This document shows, in pieces, positions 36,020-44,046 of a stretch of DNA of 60,077 bases. The notes below the pieces were generated by a model. The model had not been told where the DNA came from, did no database searches, and saw only the letters and a program-made list of their open reading frames with translations. The position numbers and the translations under genes are program-made. Positions within the stretch are counted from its first letter, which is position 1. Each line of letters opens with the position of its first letter. The DNA comes from DASUBN01 sp035465695 (GTDB taxonomy: Bacteria; Pseudomonadota; Gammaproteobacteria; Natronospirales; REEB76): NCBI GenBank assembly GCA_035465695.1, contig DATIVR010000123.1, positions 1-60,077 on the forward strand, read 5' to 3'.

Positions 36020-37181
36020 TCACCGTCCAAAGGTCGGCTTGGTGCTGCCTGGCGGCGGCGCCCGGGCCGCATACCAAGTAGGCGTACTTAAAGGCCTGGC
36101 GGAGATGCTGCCTCAAGACACGCCGCTTCCGTTCCCGGTGATCTCCGGCACCTCCGCCGGCGCCATCAATGCCGCGCTCATCGCCTGCCATGCCCAGGAC
36201 TTCCGCCACGGCGTGGCCTATCTGGACCATGTCTGGCGCGAGATAAGCAGCGAGAAAGTATTCAAGATCGGCGCGTGGAACGCCCTGAAGACCGGTGCCC
36301 GCTGGATCGGCACGATCCTGTCGGGCGGCATGGACCGTCACAAGCCCATCTCCCTGCTGGACAACGCGCCGCTACGGGACCTGCTCCAGGAACACATCCC
36401 CTTCGACCGGCTGGAAGAGGGCATCGACGCCGGCGCGCTGGACGCCCTGGCGATCACCGCCTCCGGCTACACCTCGGCCCGTTCCATCTCCTTCTACCAG
36501 GGCAAGCGCGGCCTTGATCCCTGGCATCGCACCCGCCGGCTCGGCCAACCGGTGGAGATCACCCTCGACCATGTGATGGCCTCAGTGGCCTTGCCGGTGA
36601 TCTTCCCCGCGGTACGCATCGGCCGCGAGTTCTTCGGCGACGGCTCCATGCGCCAATCAGCCCCCTTGAGTCCGGTGGTGCACCTGGGTGCGGACCGGGT
36701 GCTGGTGATCGCGCTGCGCAACGAGCAACCCAACCGGCTGCCGCTGGAAGAAGAGCAGGTCCCGTATCCGTCTCTGGGTCAGGTGGCCGGCTATCTCCTG
36801 GACACGCTGTTCATGGACAGCATCTACGGCGACCTCGAGCGCCTGCAGCGCATCAACAACACCGTGAGCCGGATCCCCGGCCAGAGCGACGGCCAGCCGC
36901 TCAAGATGATCGATACGCTGGTGATCACGCCCAGCGAGGATATCCGCGACATCGCCCAACGTCACAAACGCGAATTTCCGGCGAGTGTGCGCTTCCTGCT
37001 GCGCGGTGTGGGTGGCCTGAACCGTAGCGGCAGCCAACTGCTCAGCTATCTCCTGTTTGAGGGCAAGTACTGCCGCGACCTCATCGACCTGGGCGTGCGC
37101 GACGCCCAGACCCAACGCGACAAGCTGCTCCCCTTCCTGCAGGGCGACTGGATAGAGCAGAAGCTGCCCCTGGACGCCTGA
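36006..37181 (+). CDS. Patatin-like phospholipase
   Basis: 391 residues with the complete patatin catalytic set: oxyanion loop PGGGAR (15-20), nucleophile S50 in the elbow GTSAG, and D212 in GDGSMR completing the Ser-Asp dyad. No signal peptide, so it is cytoplasmic or membrane-associated; the C-terminal half (after about 260) contains family-specific helices. Expected to be a lipid acyl hydrolase. The start ATG 36006 has no Shine-Dalgarno; the conserved PKVGLVLPGGG begins at residue 8. It converges with rapZ, one base between stops. Confidence 0.9.
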   Translation: MAAINHRPKVGLVLPGGGARAAYQVGVLKGLAEMLPQDTPLPFPVISGTSAGAINAALIACHAQDFRHGVAYLDHVWREISSEKVFKIGAWNALKTGARWIGTILSGGMDRHKPISLLDNAPLRDLLQEHIPFDRLEEGIDAGALDALAITASGYTSARSISFYQGKRGLDPWHRTRRLGQPVEITLDHVMASVALPVIFPAVRIGREFFGDGSMRQSAPLSPVVHLGADRVLVIALRNEQPNRLPLEEEQVPYPSLGQVAGYLLDTLFMDSIYGDLERLQRINNTVSRIPGQSDGQPLKMIDTLVITPSEDIRDIAQRHKREFPASVRFLLRGVGGLNRSGSQLLSYLLFEGKYCRDLIDLGVRDAQTQRDKLLPFLQGDWIEQKLPLDA

Positions 37182-37182
37182 G

Positions 37183-38040
37183 TCACTTCAGGCCGTTGTG
37201 CCTCGTCAGCACTTCACGGCCTTGCTGCTTGAAATGCTCCGTCAGCCGTTCCACCACGTAGACCGAGCGATGATAGCCGCCGGTGCAGCCGACGGAGATC
37301 GTCAGGTACTGTCGGTTGGACGACTCGAACTTGGGGATCCAGAAATCCAGGAGACCTTGGATATCCGTGACGAAATGCTGCACCAGCTCCTGTCTCTCCA
37401 GGTATTTCATCACCGCCGAATCTTTCCCTGAGAGGTTGCGCAAGGACGGTTCCCAGTAGGGATTGGGCAGTCCACGCGCATCGAATACGAAGTCCGAATC
37501 GCCCGGGATGCCGTGGCGGAAGCCGAAGGACTGGAACAGCAGCGATAGCGCGATGCGATCCTCGCGGTGGATGCGCTCCCGCACCAGCTCACGCAGTTCG
37601 TGTACCGAGGTGCGGGAGCTGTCCAGCACCATGTCAGCCTCGTCCGCCAGGGGAGCCAGCAACTCCCGCTCGGCGGCGATGGCATCCTTGAGCGCGCGCC
37701 CATCGCCCGCCAGGGGGTGGGGGCGATGGCTCTCGCTATACCGCTTCAACAGCACCGCATCCTCGGCGTAGAGGAACACGATCTCGCACTCGATGCCGTC
37801 TGCCTTCAGTTTCTTGACAGTCTGCGGCACCGCCCGGATGTCCTCGATGCGATTGCGCGCGTCGATGCCCACCGCCATGCGGTCGTAGGCCGGGTCGCCC
37901 GTGAGCAAGGTCTCGCGGACGAAGCTCTGCAGGTGGCCCGCCGGGATGTTGTCCACGCAGTAGTACCCGAGATCCTCCAGCATGTGGAGAGCCACGGACT
38001 TGCCGGAGCCGGAGAGGCCGCTGAGTATCACGAGACGCAT
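37183..38040 (-). CDS. rapZ: RNase adapter protein RapZ
   Basis: 285 residues. N-terminal P-loop (LSGLSGSGKSVALHMLEDLGY) and C-terminal domain with ISVGCTGGYHRSVYVVERL, the glucosamine-6-phosphate/RNA-binding half; full length. In enteric bacteria RapZ directs RNase E to the sRNA GlmZ and so controls glmS. The gene closes the rpoN-hpf group but, unlike the common order, ptsN and npr are not present around it. A strong terminator separates it from hpf, so it needs its own promoter. Confidence 0.96.
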   Translation of the reverse strand: MRLVILSGLSGSGKSVALHMLEDLGYYCVDNIPAGHLQSFVRETLLTGDPAYDRMAVGIDARNRIEDIRAVPQTVKKLKADGIECEIVFLYAEDAVLLKRYSESHRPHPLAGDGRALKDAIAAERELLAPLADEADMVLDSSRTSVHELRELVRERIHREDRIALSLLFQSFGFRHGIPGDSDFVFDARGLPNPYWEPSLRNLSGKDSAVMKYLERQELVQHFVTDIQGLLDFWIPKFESSNRQYLTISVGCTGGYHRSVYVVERLTEHFKQQGREVLTRHNGLK

Positions 38041-38081
38041 GGTCTGATTCTATACACTTTCCGGGGTTCCCGCCCCCGGAC

Positions 38082-38109
38082 AAAAAAGCGGCGCAGGTCG
38101 CTGCGCCGC
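38082..38109 (-). terminator. Rho-independent terminator after hpf
   Basis: 9-bp stem GCGGCGCAG/CTGCGCCGC with a GTCG loop (38088-38109), followed on the minus strand by six T. It ends the kdsD-lptB-rpoN-hpf transcript before rapZ. Confidence 0.9.
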
Positions 38110-38137
38110 CAATTCCAACGTCAGGGAAAACTCGGGA

Positions 38138-38458
38138 TCAGGCCGTGGCCGTCCGCACGCTCTCGCGATCGCCGTGGCCCGACAATTTCTCCTTATGCCG
38201 CTTCACCTGCCGGTCGAGCTTGTCGACCAGGCAATCGATGGCGGCGTACATGTCCTGGTCCACCGCGTCGGCGAACAGCTTGGCGCGGCTCACGTTGAGC
38301 GTCGCCTCGGCGCGGTGTTCGAGTTTGGAGACCGTGAGCACCACGTGGATGCCGGTCATGTGATCGAAGTGCCGTTCCAGCCTTTCGAACTTGTTCTTCA
38401 CGTAGTTGCGGAGCGTGTCGTTGATCTCTACATGATGTCCCGTCAAATCTAGATTCAT
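38138..38458 (-). CDS. hpf: Ribosome hibernation promoting factor, short form
   Basis: 106 residues; binds the 30S decoding region and drives 100S dimer formation in stationary phase. It has the short-HPF pattern: LTGHHVEINDTLRNYVKNKFERLERHFD at the N-terminus and DMYAAIDCLVDKLDRQVKRHKEKL before a short tail, without the long-HPF dimerisation domain. It lies 42 bp after rpoN on the same strand, the usual gammaproteobacterial position. Confidence 0.95.
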   Translation of the reverse strand: MNLDLTGHHVEINDTLRNYVKNKFERLERHFDHMTGIHVVLTVSKLEHRAEATLNVSRAKLFADAVDQDMYAAIDCLVDKLDRQVKRHKEKLSGHGDRESVRTATA

Positions 38459-38500
38459 GATCTGTCTCCTCTTCGCTTTTACGCTTCGTCGTATGCGGGT

Positions 38501-39919
38501 TCACCCGTGGTCGGACCGCCGGCGCTCGTGGGCGGGCGGGATGGTCATGGCTTCGCGGTACTTGGCCACCGTGCGGCGAGCCACCTGCACCCCGCGGCTC
38601 GAGAGCGCCTGGGTGATGTGGTTGTCGCTGAGCGGGCTGCGCGGATCTTCCTGTGCCACCAGCTTGCGGATCATGGCGCGGATCGCGGTGGCGGAATAGG
38701 CGCCGCCTTCGGCCGGCAGCTCACCCGAGAAGAAATGCCGGAACGCCACCGTGCCGCGTGGGGTGGCCATGTGTTTGTTGGCGACCACCCGTGACACCGT
38801 GGATTCATGCAACTCCAGCTCCTGGGCCAGGTCTTTCATGAGCAATGGTTGCATGGCCTCGTCACCACGCTCCAGGAATGCCGACTGCTTGCGCACGATG
38901 CTCTGAGCCACCCTGAGCAGGGTCTCATTACGCATGCGGATGCTGCGCACCAGCCAGCGCGCCTCCTGAAGTTGCTGGGCCAGGGAGCCGGGCATGGCCG
39001 CACTCGCGGGATCGCCGCGGCGCAGTGCCGCGGCATAGGCGGCATTGACACGCACCTTTGGCACCGCGTCCGGGTTGAGTTCCACTGTCCAGGTGCCGCT
39101 GCGGCGATTCACCAGCACGTCCGGCAGCACGTAGTCCACCGGATTGCCGGCGATGGCGACGCCAGGCCGGGGATTGAGGCGGAGGATGAGCTCCAGGGCC
39201 GCGTCCAGTTCCGGACGGCTGACGCCGAGCAGGCGGCGGAGGCGCTCGTGTTCGCGCGCCGCGACACTCTCGAGGTGGCTCGTCACCAGCGCGGTGGCGA
39301 GCGCATGGCCGGACGTCCCTTTGTCCGCTTGACGCAGCTGCAGGAGCAGACATTCCTTGAGGTCGCGGGCCGCAATCCCCGGCGGATCGAAGCCCTGGAT
39401 CCTATGCAGCACCGCGTACATCTCATCCGCTTCCGGGGCGGCGTCGCTGTCCGCCAGGGACAGGCGCACGTCCTCGAGGGGTTCCGTCAGGTAGCCGTCG
39501 TCATTGAGGACGTCGATGATGGCCGCGCCGATGGCCGCATCCCGGGCGCTCATGCGCGTCAGCTCCAGCTGCCAGAGCAGGTATTCCCGCAGGCTCTGGC
39601 CGCCACGCTCGGAAGGCTCGGGCATGGCCTCGTCGTCATCCCAGCTGTAATCGGAGGTGGCCGATCCTGCCACCGCGCTGTCCCAATCCACCTGGGGCTC
39701 GGCTGAGCGCACCGCGGCTTCCGTGGCGGGGCCCGGCAGGGGCGTGGGAGCGGTGTTCTCCTCCTCGTCGCCGCGCTCCAGCAATACGTTACCTTCGAGG
39801 GCTTCCCGTATCTTGACTGAGAGTTCCGCGGCCGAGAGTTGCAGCAATCCCAAGGCTTGGCGCAGTTCCGGGGTGAGACTGAGTCTTTGGCTCTGGCGCA
39901 GCGCGAGCGTGGGCTTCAA
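38501..39919 (-). CDS. rpoN: RNA polymerase sigma-54 factor
   Basis: 472 residues. Region I, the enhancer-response segment, is Gln/Leu-rich (LRQSQRLSLTPELRQALGLLQL); region II is acidic (about 55-110); region III includes the DNA-binding part and ends in the RpoN box ARRTVAKYREAM (about 452-463). It directs transcription from -24/-12 promoters with enhancer-binding proteins; none of these activators is in the window. The gene sits between lptB and hpf; 216 bp upstream separate it from lptB, long enough for its own promoter, although only weak matches are seen. Confidence 0.97.
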   Translation of the reverse strand: MKPTLALRQSQRLSLTPELRQALGLLQLSAAELSVKIREALEGNVLLERGDEEENTAPTPLPGPATEAAVRSAEPQVDWDSAVAGSATSDYSWDDDEAMPEPSERGGQSLREYLLWQLELTRMSARDAAIGAAIIDVLNDDGYLTEPLEDVRLSLADSDAAPEADEMYAVLHRIQGFDPPGIAARDLKECLLLQLRQADKGTSGHALATALVTSHLESVAAREHERLRRLLGVSRPELDAALELILRLNPRPGVAIAGNPVDYVLPDVLVNRRSGTWTVELNPDAVPKVRVNAAYAAALRRGDPASAAMPGSLAQQLQEARWLVRSIRMRNETLLRVAQSIVRKQSAFLERGDEAMQPLLMKDLAQELELHESTVSRVVANKHMATPRGTVAFRHFFSGELPAEGGAYSATAIRAMIRKLVAQEDPRSPLSDNHITQALSSRGVQVARRTVAKYREAMTIPPAHERRRSDHG

Positions 39920-40135
39920 CGTGAAACCCCCGGGTATTCAAGCGCTTGGGATTGGAACCGCGGCGACCCCTTGATGTTACGGGGGGGAAGACACACCCAC
40001 CCCGCTTGAGGGGAGGTGATGGAACCTGGACAGACCATGGTTTAGTTATAGCTCAAAAAAGGTGGCGGACCAGTCTTGACGTGTCAGCTGTCAGGCGAGG
40101 ATGCTGATGAGAGTCTTCCGCGTCCTGCGCTCCAC

Positions 40136-40861
40136 TCACAGTCTGAAGTTCTCTCCCAGATACACCTGACGCACTTCCTGGTTCGCCAGGATGCTCTCCG
40201 GCCTTCCCTCGGCTATCACCTGGCCGGCATTGATGATGTAGGCACGGCTGCAGATCCCCAGGGTCTCACGCACGTTATGGTCCGTCACCAGCACGCCGAT
40301 GTTGCGCGACTTCAGATGTTCGATGATCCGCTGGATGTCGATCACCGAGATGGGATCGACGCCGGCGAAAGGCTCGTCCAGCAGCATGAAGGCGGGATCG
40401 GCGGCCAGCGCACGGGCTATCTCCACGCGGCGGCGTTCACCGCCTGACAGCGAGATCCCGAGACCGTCGCGGATATGGCTGATGTGGAGTTCCTCCAGCA
40501 GTTCCTCCAGGCGTCGCTTGCGGTCCTTGCCGGTCAGGTCGCCGCGGGTCTCGAGGATGGCGAGGATGTTGTCCTCCACGGTCAGCTTGCGGAATACCGA
40601 GGCTTCCTGGGGAAGATACCCAAGCCCCTGGCGCGCCCTGGCGTGAACCGGAAGTCTCGTGATGTCATTGCCGTTCAGCGTGATGCTGCCGCCATCGGCG
40701 GGCACCAGCCCCACGATCATGTAGAAGGATGTGGTCTTGCCGGCACCATTGGGGCCGAGCAATCCCACCACTTCACCTCGTTCCAGCCCCAACGACACGC
40801 CACGCACCACTTCGCGCCGGCGGTAGCGCTTGACGAGGTTCTCCGCGCGTAGCGTGCTCAT
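40136..40861 (-). CDS. lptB: LPS export ABC transporter ATPase LptB
   Basis: 241 residues; the cytoplasmic ATPase that drives LPS extraction with LptF/LptG (not in this window). Walker A GPNGAGKTTS, signature SLSGGERRRVEIARAL, Walker B MLLDEPFAGVDPISV and the H-loop LVTDHNVRETL match LptB specifically. ATG overlaps the lptA stop by 4 bases. Confidence 0.97.
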   Translation of the reverse strand: MSTLRAENLVKRYRRREVVRGVSLGLERGEVVGLLGPNGAGKTTSFYMIVGLVPADGGSITLNGNDITRLPVHARARQGLGYLPQEASVFRKLTVEDNILAILETRGDLTGKDRKRRLEELLEELHISHIRDGLGISLSGGERRRVEIARALAADPAFMLLDEPFAGVDPISVIDIQRIIEHLKSRNIGVLVTDHNVRETLGICSRAYIINAGQVIAEGRPESILANQEVRQVYLGENFRL

Positions 40862-41622
40862 CGAATCCGTCCGGGCGGGGTGGCGGCGGCCGGCGCCGGC
40901 GTGCTCGAGGGAGCGGGCGCCTGCGGCGCAGCCTTCAAAGTCACGGGCGCACGTGTCGCGTTGACAGGGGGGGCGATCAGGCTCTTCCTGCCGGTGACCG
41001 GTTTGGCCGCGGTGCCCGCCGCTGGAGCCACGATCTTCGGCGGGAAACTCACGTGCACCCGCTGGCTTTCGTCTCCGGACTTGGCAATCACGTGCTGGGT
41101 GTCGGTGTTGTAGCGGATGATGTCCGCGGTCATGAGTCGTTCGCCCGGCGGGCTCACGATCGCCGTCGGGGCGCCGGGCGCCAGGATCGCCTGATGTCCC
41201 GAGGGCACCTGGGGCACGGCCTGGGTCAGACTTGCGCGGGTCATGAGCACGATCTCATTGGTGGAGGCGTTGTAGGTGATCTCCTGGGCATTGCCTTGCA
41301 TCATCTCGCCGTTATCCGGTTGCTGTTGGAAGGTGGCGGGATCGCCGGTGAGGTCGGCACTGCTGAGGTCATTATTGACCACGCGCAGCACAGCCTTGTC
41401 CGCCTGCAGCACGATGCTGCCCTGCGTGATGACCACATGGCCGGTGTAGATACCGGTGCCGTTGCTCGCGTTCTTGGGGTCCGCCTTGAAATCGCCGTGA
41501 TCGGCATGGATGTTGATGGGCTGGTTCTTGTCGCTGCTGAGGGCCCAGGCGCTGCTGGCCGCCAGCAGTGCACACAGGCAGACCAGCAGGACCGGTTCAG
41601 GGCTTGCGCGGCGCGGGGACAT
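40858..41622 (-). CDS. lptA: LPS transport periplasmic protein LptA, long form
   Basis: Periplasmic bridge protein carrying LPS to the outer membrane. 254 residues from ATG 41622, which opens with a signal peptide (SPEPVLLVCLCALLAASSAWA). The OstA-like beta-jellyroll covers about 30-185 (INIHADHGDFK, YTGHVVITQGSIVLQADKAV). Beyond about 190 there is a Pro/Ala/Thr-rich tail of some 60 residues; the E. coli protein is about 185 residues and has none. It overlaps lptC by 26 bases and lptB by 4, inside the kdsD-to-lptB operon. Confidence 0.92.
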   Translation of the reverse strand: MSPRRASPEPVLLVCLCALLAASSAWALSSDKNQPINIHADHGDFKADPKNASNGTGIYTGHVVITQGSIVLQADKAVLRVVNNDLSSADLTGDPATFQQQPDNGEMMQGNAQEITYNASTNEIVLMTRASLTQAVPQVPSGHQAILAPGAPTAIVSPPGERLMTADIIRYNTDTQHVIAKSGDESQRVHVSFPPKIVAPAAGTAAKPVTGRKSLIAPPVNATRAPVTLKAAPQAPAPSSTPAPAAATPPGRIR

Positions 41623-42172
41623 AGAGGCCTTTGACGTTGGTGCGGAGCACCATGCGATTATCCTGCATGTAGCCGTCCATGCCGATACCATCGGTGCGGC
41701 TGCTGCCCTTGGTCATGGTCACCGGGTCGTCGGTCTGCGCCACGTTGGTGTCCAGGTTCACCATCATATGTTCGGTGTCGATCACCAGGGGCGGCCCGCC
41801 GGCCTGGTCCGGATGGGTGATGCGCACGTGGCCGTCCAGGTAGACCAGATGTGCGCCGCTGGGTTCCAGGCCATGGTCCGCCTGGGCATACCATGGGAGA
41901 CCGCCCTTGATGAAGTACCGCATCCTAGGATCGAAGGCCTCCACGCTGTCATCGTCAGGGTGATGGATGATGCGCGGCGATATCAGCTCTGATTGTGGCT
42001 TGCCGTCGCCGTTCAGGCTGGTGACGGTGGCATCCAGGAAGTAATAGTCCGGCGTATGAGTCTTGGGTTGTGTCACCCGCAGGCCCTGCACCCCGGCCTC
42101 GCCCAGCAGCCAGAAGGTGGCGACGGCGGCAGCGCCGAGTACCAGCACCAGTACCAGCCACTTCAGGTTCAC
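41597..42172 (-). CDS. lptC: LPS export protein LptC
   Basis: 191 residues from GTG 42172, the only start that places the membrane anchor (NLKWLVLVLVLGAAAVATFWLL) at the N-terminus; the frame runs further upstream without conservation. The periplasmic part begins TPDYYFLDATVTSLNGDGKPQSEL and continues as a jellyroll, as expected for the protein that links LptBFG to LptA. The GTG overlaps the kdsC stop by 4 bases. Confidence 0.92.
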   Translation of the reverse strand: MNLKWLVLVLVLGAAAVATFWLLGEAGVQGLRVTQPKTHTPDYYFLDATVTSLNGDGKPQSELISPRIIHHPDDDSVEAFDPRMRYFIKGGLPWYAQADHGLEPSGAHLVYLDGHVRITHPDQAGGPPLVIDTEHMMVNLDTNVAQTDDPVTMTKGSSRTDGIGMDGYMQDNRMVLRTNVKGLYVPAPRKP

Positions 42173-42657
42173 GTCCGCGCTTCCAGGATCAAGTCGCAGA
42201 TCTCGCGGACCGCTCCCAGTCCGCCCTGAGCGGAGGTGACATGGTGTGCGACAGCCTTGATCTGCGGTCGCGCATTGTGCACGGCGATGGCGAGCCCCGC
42301 GTGGTCGAGCAGCGGCAGGTCCGGCAGGTCGTCGCCGACGCAAGCGACCTGTTCGAGCGTCAGATCGAGTTTCTTCAGCAACCGTTCCAGGAGTGGCAGC
42401 TTATGCTCATCACCCTGGAAGACGTGTTCGATGCCGAGGTCCTGCATGCGCCGGGTCACCGCGGCGGAATCGCGCCCGGAGATGATGGCCACCTTCACAC
42501 CGGCTTTCAGCAAGCGTTTGATTCCGTATCCGTCCTGGACGTGGAAGACCTTGAGTTCTTCACCGCCGGCGCCGTAGTAGAGACGGCCGTCGGTAAGCGT
42601 GCCATCCACATCGAACACCACCAGCTTCACGCGGGCGGCGCGCTGCTTCACATCCAT
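42169..42657 (-). CDS. kdsC: 3-deoxy-D-manno-octulosonate 8-phosphate phosphatase
   Basis: Releases phosphate from KDO-8-phosphate for lipid A/inner-core synthesis. 162-residue capless HAD enzyme: VVFDVDGTLTDGRLYY (nucleophile and acid Asp), ISGRDSAAVTRR, and CVGDDLPDLPLL for Mg. The ATG directly follows the kdsD stop with no gap, and the end overlaps lptC. Confidence 0.96.
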   Translation of the reverse strand: MDVKQRAARVKLVVFDVDGTLTDGRLYYGAGGEELKVFHVQDGYGIKRLLKAGVKVAIISGRDSAAVTRRMQDLGIEHVFQGDEHKLPLLERLLKKLDLTLEQVACVGDDLPDLPLLDHAGLAIAVHNARPQIKAVAHHVTSAQGGLGAVREICDLILEART

Positions 42658-43635
42658 CTAGACGATGCCTGCTCTGAGTAAGTCGTGCATGTTGAGGGCA
42701 CCCACGAGCCTCCGATCCCTGTCCACCACCAGCAGGCCGTTGAACTTGCGGCTCTCCAATATATGCAGTGCTTCTCCGGCCAGCATGCCGGGGCCGGCGG
42801 TGGTGCAATCGCGGGTCATGACGTCGTCGATCCTGGCCTTGTGCACGTCGACCTGCTTGTCCAGCGTCCGGCGCAGGTCTCCATCCGTGAATATCCCCGC
42901 GACGCGTCCATCGGTGTCAACGATCGCCGTCATGCCGAGACCCTTACGGGTCATCTCCATCAAGGCTTGGCTCAAGGATGTCCCCAGCGGCACGCTGGGG
43001 ATGCGTTCACCCCTGTGCATCACGTCGTCCACGGTCAGCAGCAGCCGGCGGCCGAGGCTGCCGCCCGGATGAGAACGGGCGAAGTCCTCGTGGGTGAAGC
43101 CGCGCATGGACAGCACGGCCATGGCCAGGGCGTCGCCCATGGCCAGCGCCGCCGTGGTGCTGGCGGTGGGCGCCAGATTAAGCGGGTCCGCCTCGCGGGC
43201 CACGCTCACGTCCAGATGCACGTCGGCGGTCTTGGCCAGGCTCGAACCGGGTTTGCCGGTGAGTGCGATGAGCTTCACTCCCAGGCGTTTGATCAGGGGC
43301 AGGATGGTCACGAGTTCGCTGGTCTCACCGGAGTTGGAGAGCGCCAGCACCAGGTCTTCGCCGGTGATCATGCCGAGATCGCCATGGCTGGCCTCGCCCG
43401 GATGCACGAAGAAAGCCGGCGTGCCAGTGGATGCCAGAGTGGCGGCGATCTTGCCCGCCACATGGCCACTCTTGCCCATGCCTGTGACCACCACCCGGCC
43501 GCGGCAGGCAAGCAGCAGGCGACAGGCCTCGCTGAAGGCGCCATCGAGCCGGGCCACGAGCGCCGTGATGGCGCTGGCTTCGGTCTCCAGCACCTCCCGG
43601 GCCAGGCGGGTGAGTGCGGCCGGATCGGCAGTCAT
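42658..43635 (-). CDS. kdsD: Arabinose-5-phosphate isomerase
   Basis: Interconverts ribulose-5-phosphate and arabinose-5-phosphate, the first KDO-pathway step. 325 residues from ATG 43635: an N-terminal SIS domain (VVVTGMGKSGHVAGKIAATLASTG, split motifs GMGKSG and LALSNSGET) and two CBS repeats (about 210-325: DVMHRGERIPSV and DVMTRDCTT). First gene of the kdsD-kdsC-lptC-lptA-lptB operon. It is divergent from ibaG; the mlaFEDCB genes often found between these in relatives are absent here. Confidence 0.96.
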   Translation of the reverse strand: MTADPAALTRLAREVLETEASAITALVARLDGAFSEACRLLLACRGRVVVTGMGKSGHVAGKIAATLASTGTPAFFVHPGEASHGDLGMITGEDLVLALSNSGETSELVTILPLIKRLGVKLIALTGKPGSSLAKTADVHLDVSVAREADPLNLAPTASTTAALAMGDALAMAVLSMRGFTHEDFARSHPGGSLGRRLLLTVDDVMHRGERIPSVPLGTSLSQALMEMTRKGLGMTAIVDTDGRVAGIFTDGDLRRTLDKQVDVHKARIDDVMTRDCTTAGPGMLAGEALHILESRKFNGLLVVDRDRRLVGALNMHDLLRAGIV

Positions 43636-43781
43636 TCGGGATAGGCCGTATCTATGGAAACAGCCTGCAATGATACACGCTGGTAGCCCGGTCCCGCCCC
43701 AGGACCAGCCGTCCGGCGCGGGTTTTCGCGTATCATTCCAGCCCAACGACACGCGCCTCCCGGCACTACCTGGCGACCACC

Positions 43782-44018
43782 TTGAGCCCCGCTGAAGTCA
43801 AAGCTCTCATCCAACAAGGCCTCCCCTCGGCGCAGGTCGAGGTGAGTGGCGAAGACCACACCCATTTCGAAGCGCTGGTGGTATCGGCCGACTTCGCCGG
43901 CAAGCGGCCGGTGGCCCGCCACCAGATGGTCTATGCGACGCTCGGTCCGCGGCTGGGACGTGAGATCCATGCCCTGAGCCTGCGCACCCTCACGCCGGAA
44001 GAACACGGCGGCGGCTGA
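43782..44018 (+). CDS. ibaG: BolA-family protein IbaG
   Basis: 78 residues with the BolA fold: VKALIQQGLPSAQVEVSGEDHTHFEALVVS, with the conserved His in DHTHFEA, and ARHQMVYATLG. BolA-type proteins pair with monothiol glutaredoxins in iron-sulfur cluster handling; IbaG is linked to acid stress and LPS modification in enterics. TTG start; no ATG or GTG alternative gives the conserved N-terminus. 28 bp upstream of murA, the standard arrangement. Confidence 0.9.
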   Translation: MSPAEVKALIQQGLPSAQVEVSGEDHTHFEALVVSADFAGKRPVARHQMVYATLGPRLGREIHALSLRTLTPEEHGGG

Positions 44019-44046
44019 CACCTTAATCCATCCGATAGGCGAACCC

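Noticed and set aside
39920..40135. Separate small gene in the rpoN/lptB gap
   Set aside because: No frame with a ribosome site or family resemblance; contains a few weak inverted repeats only.
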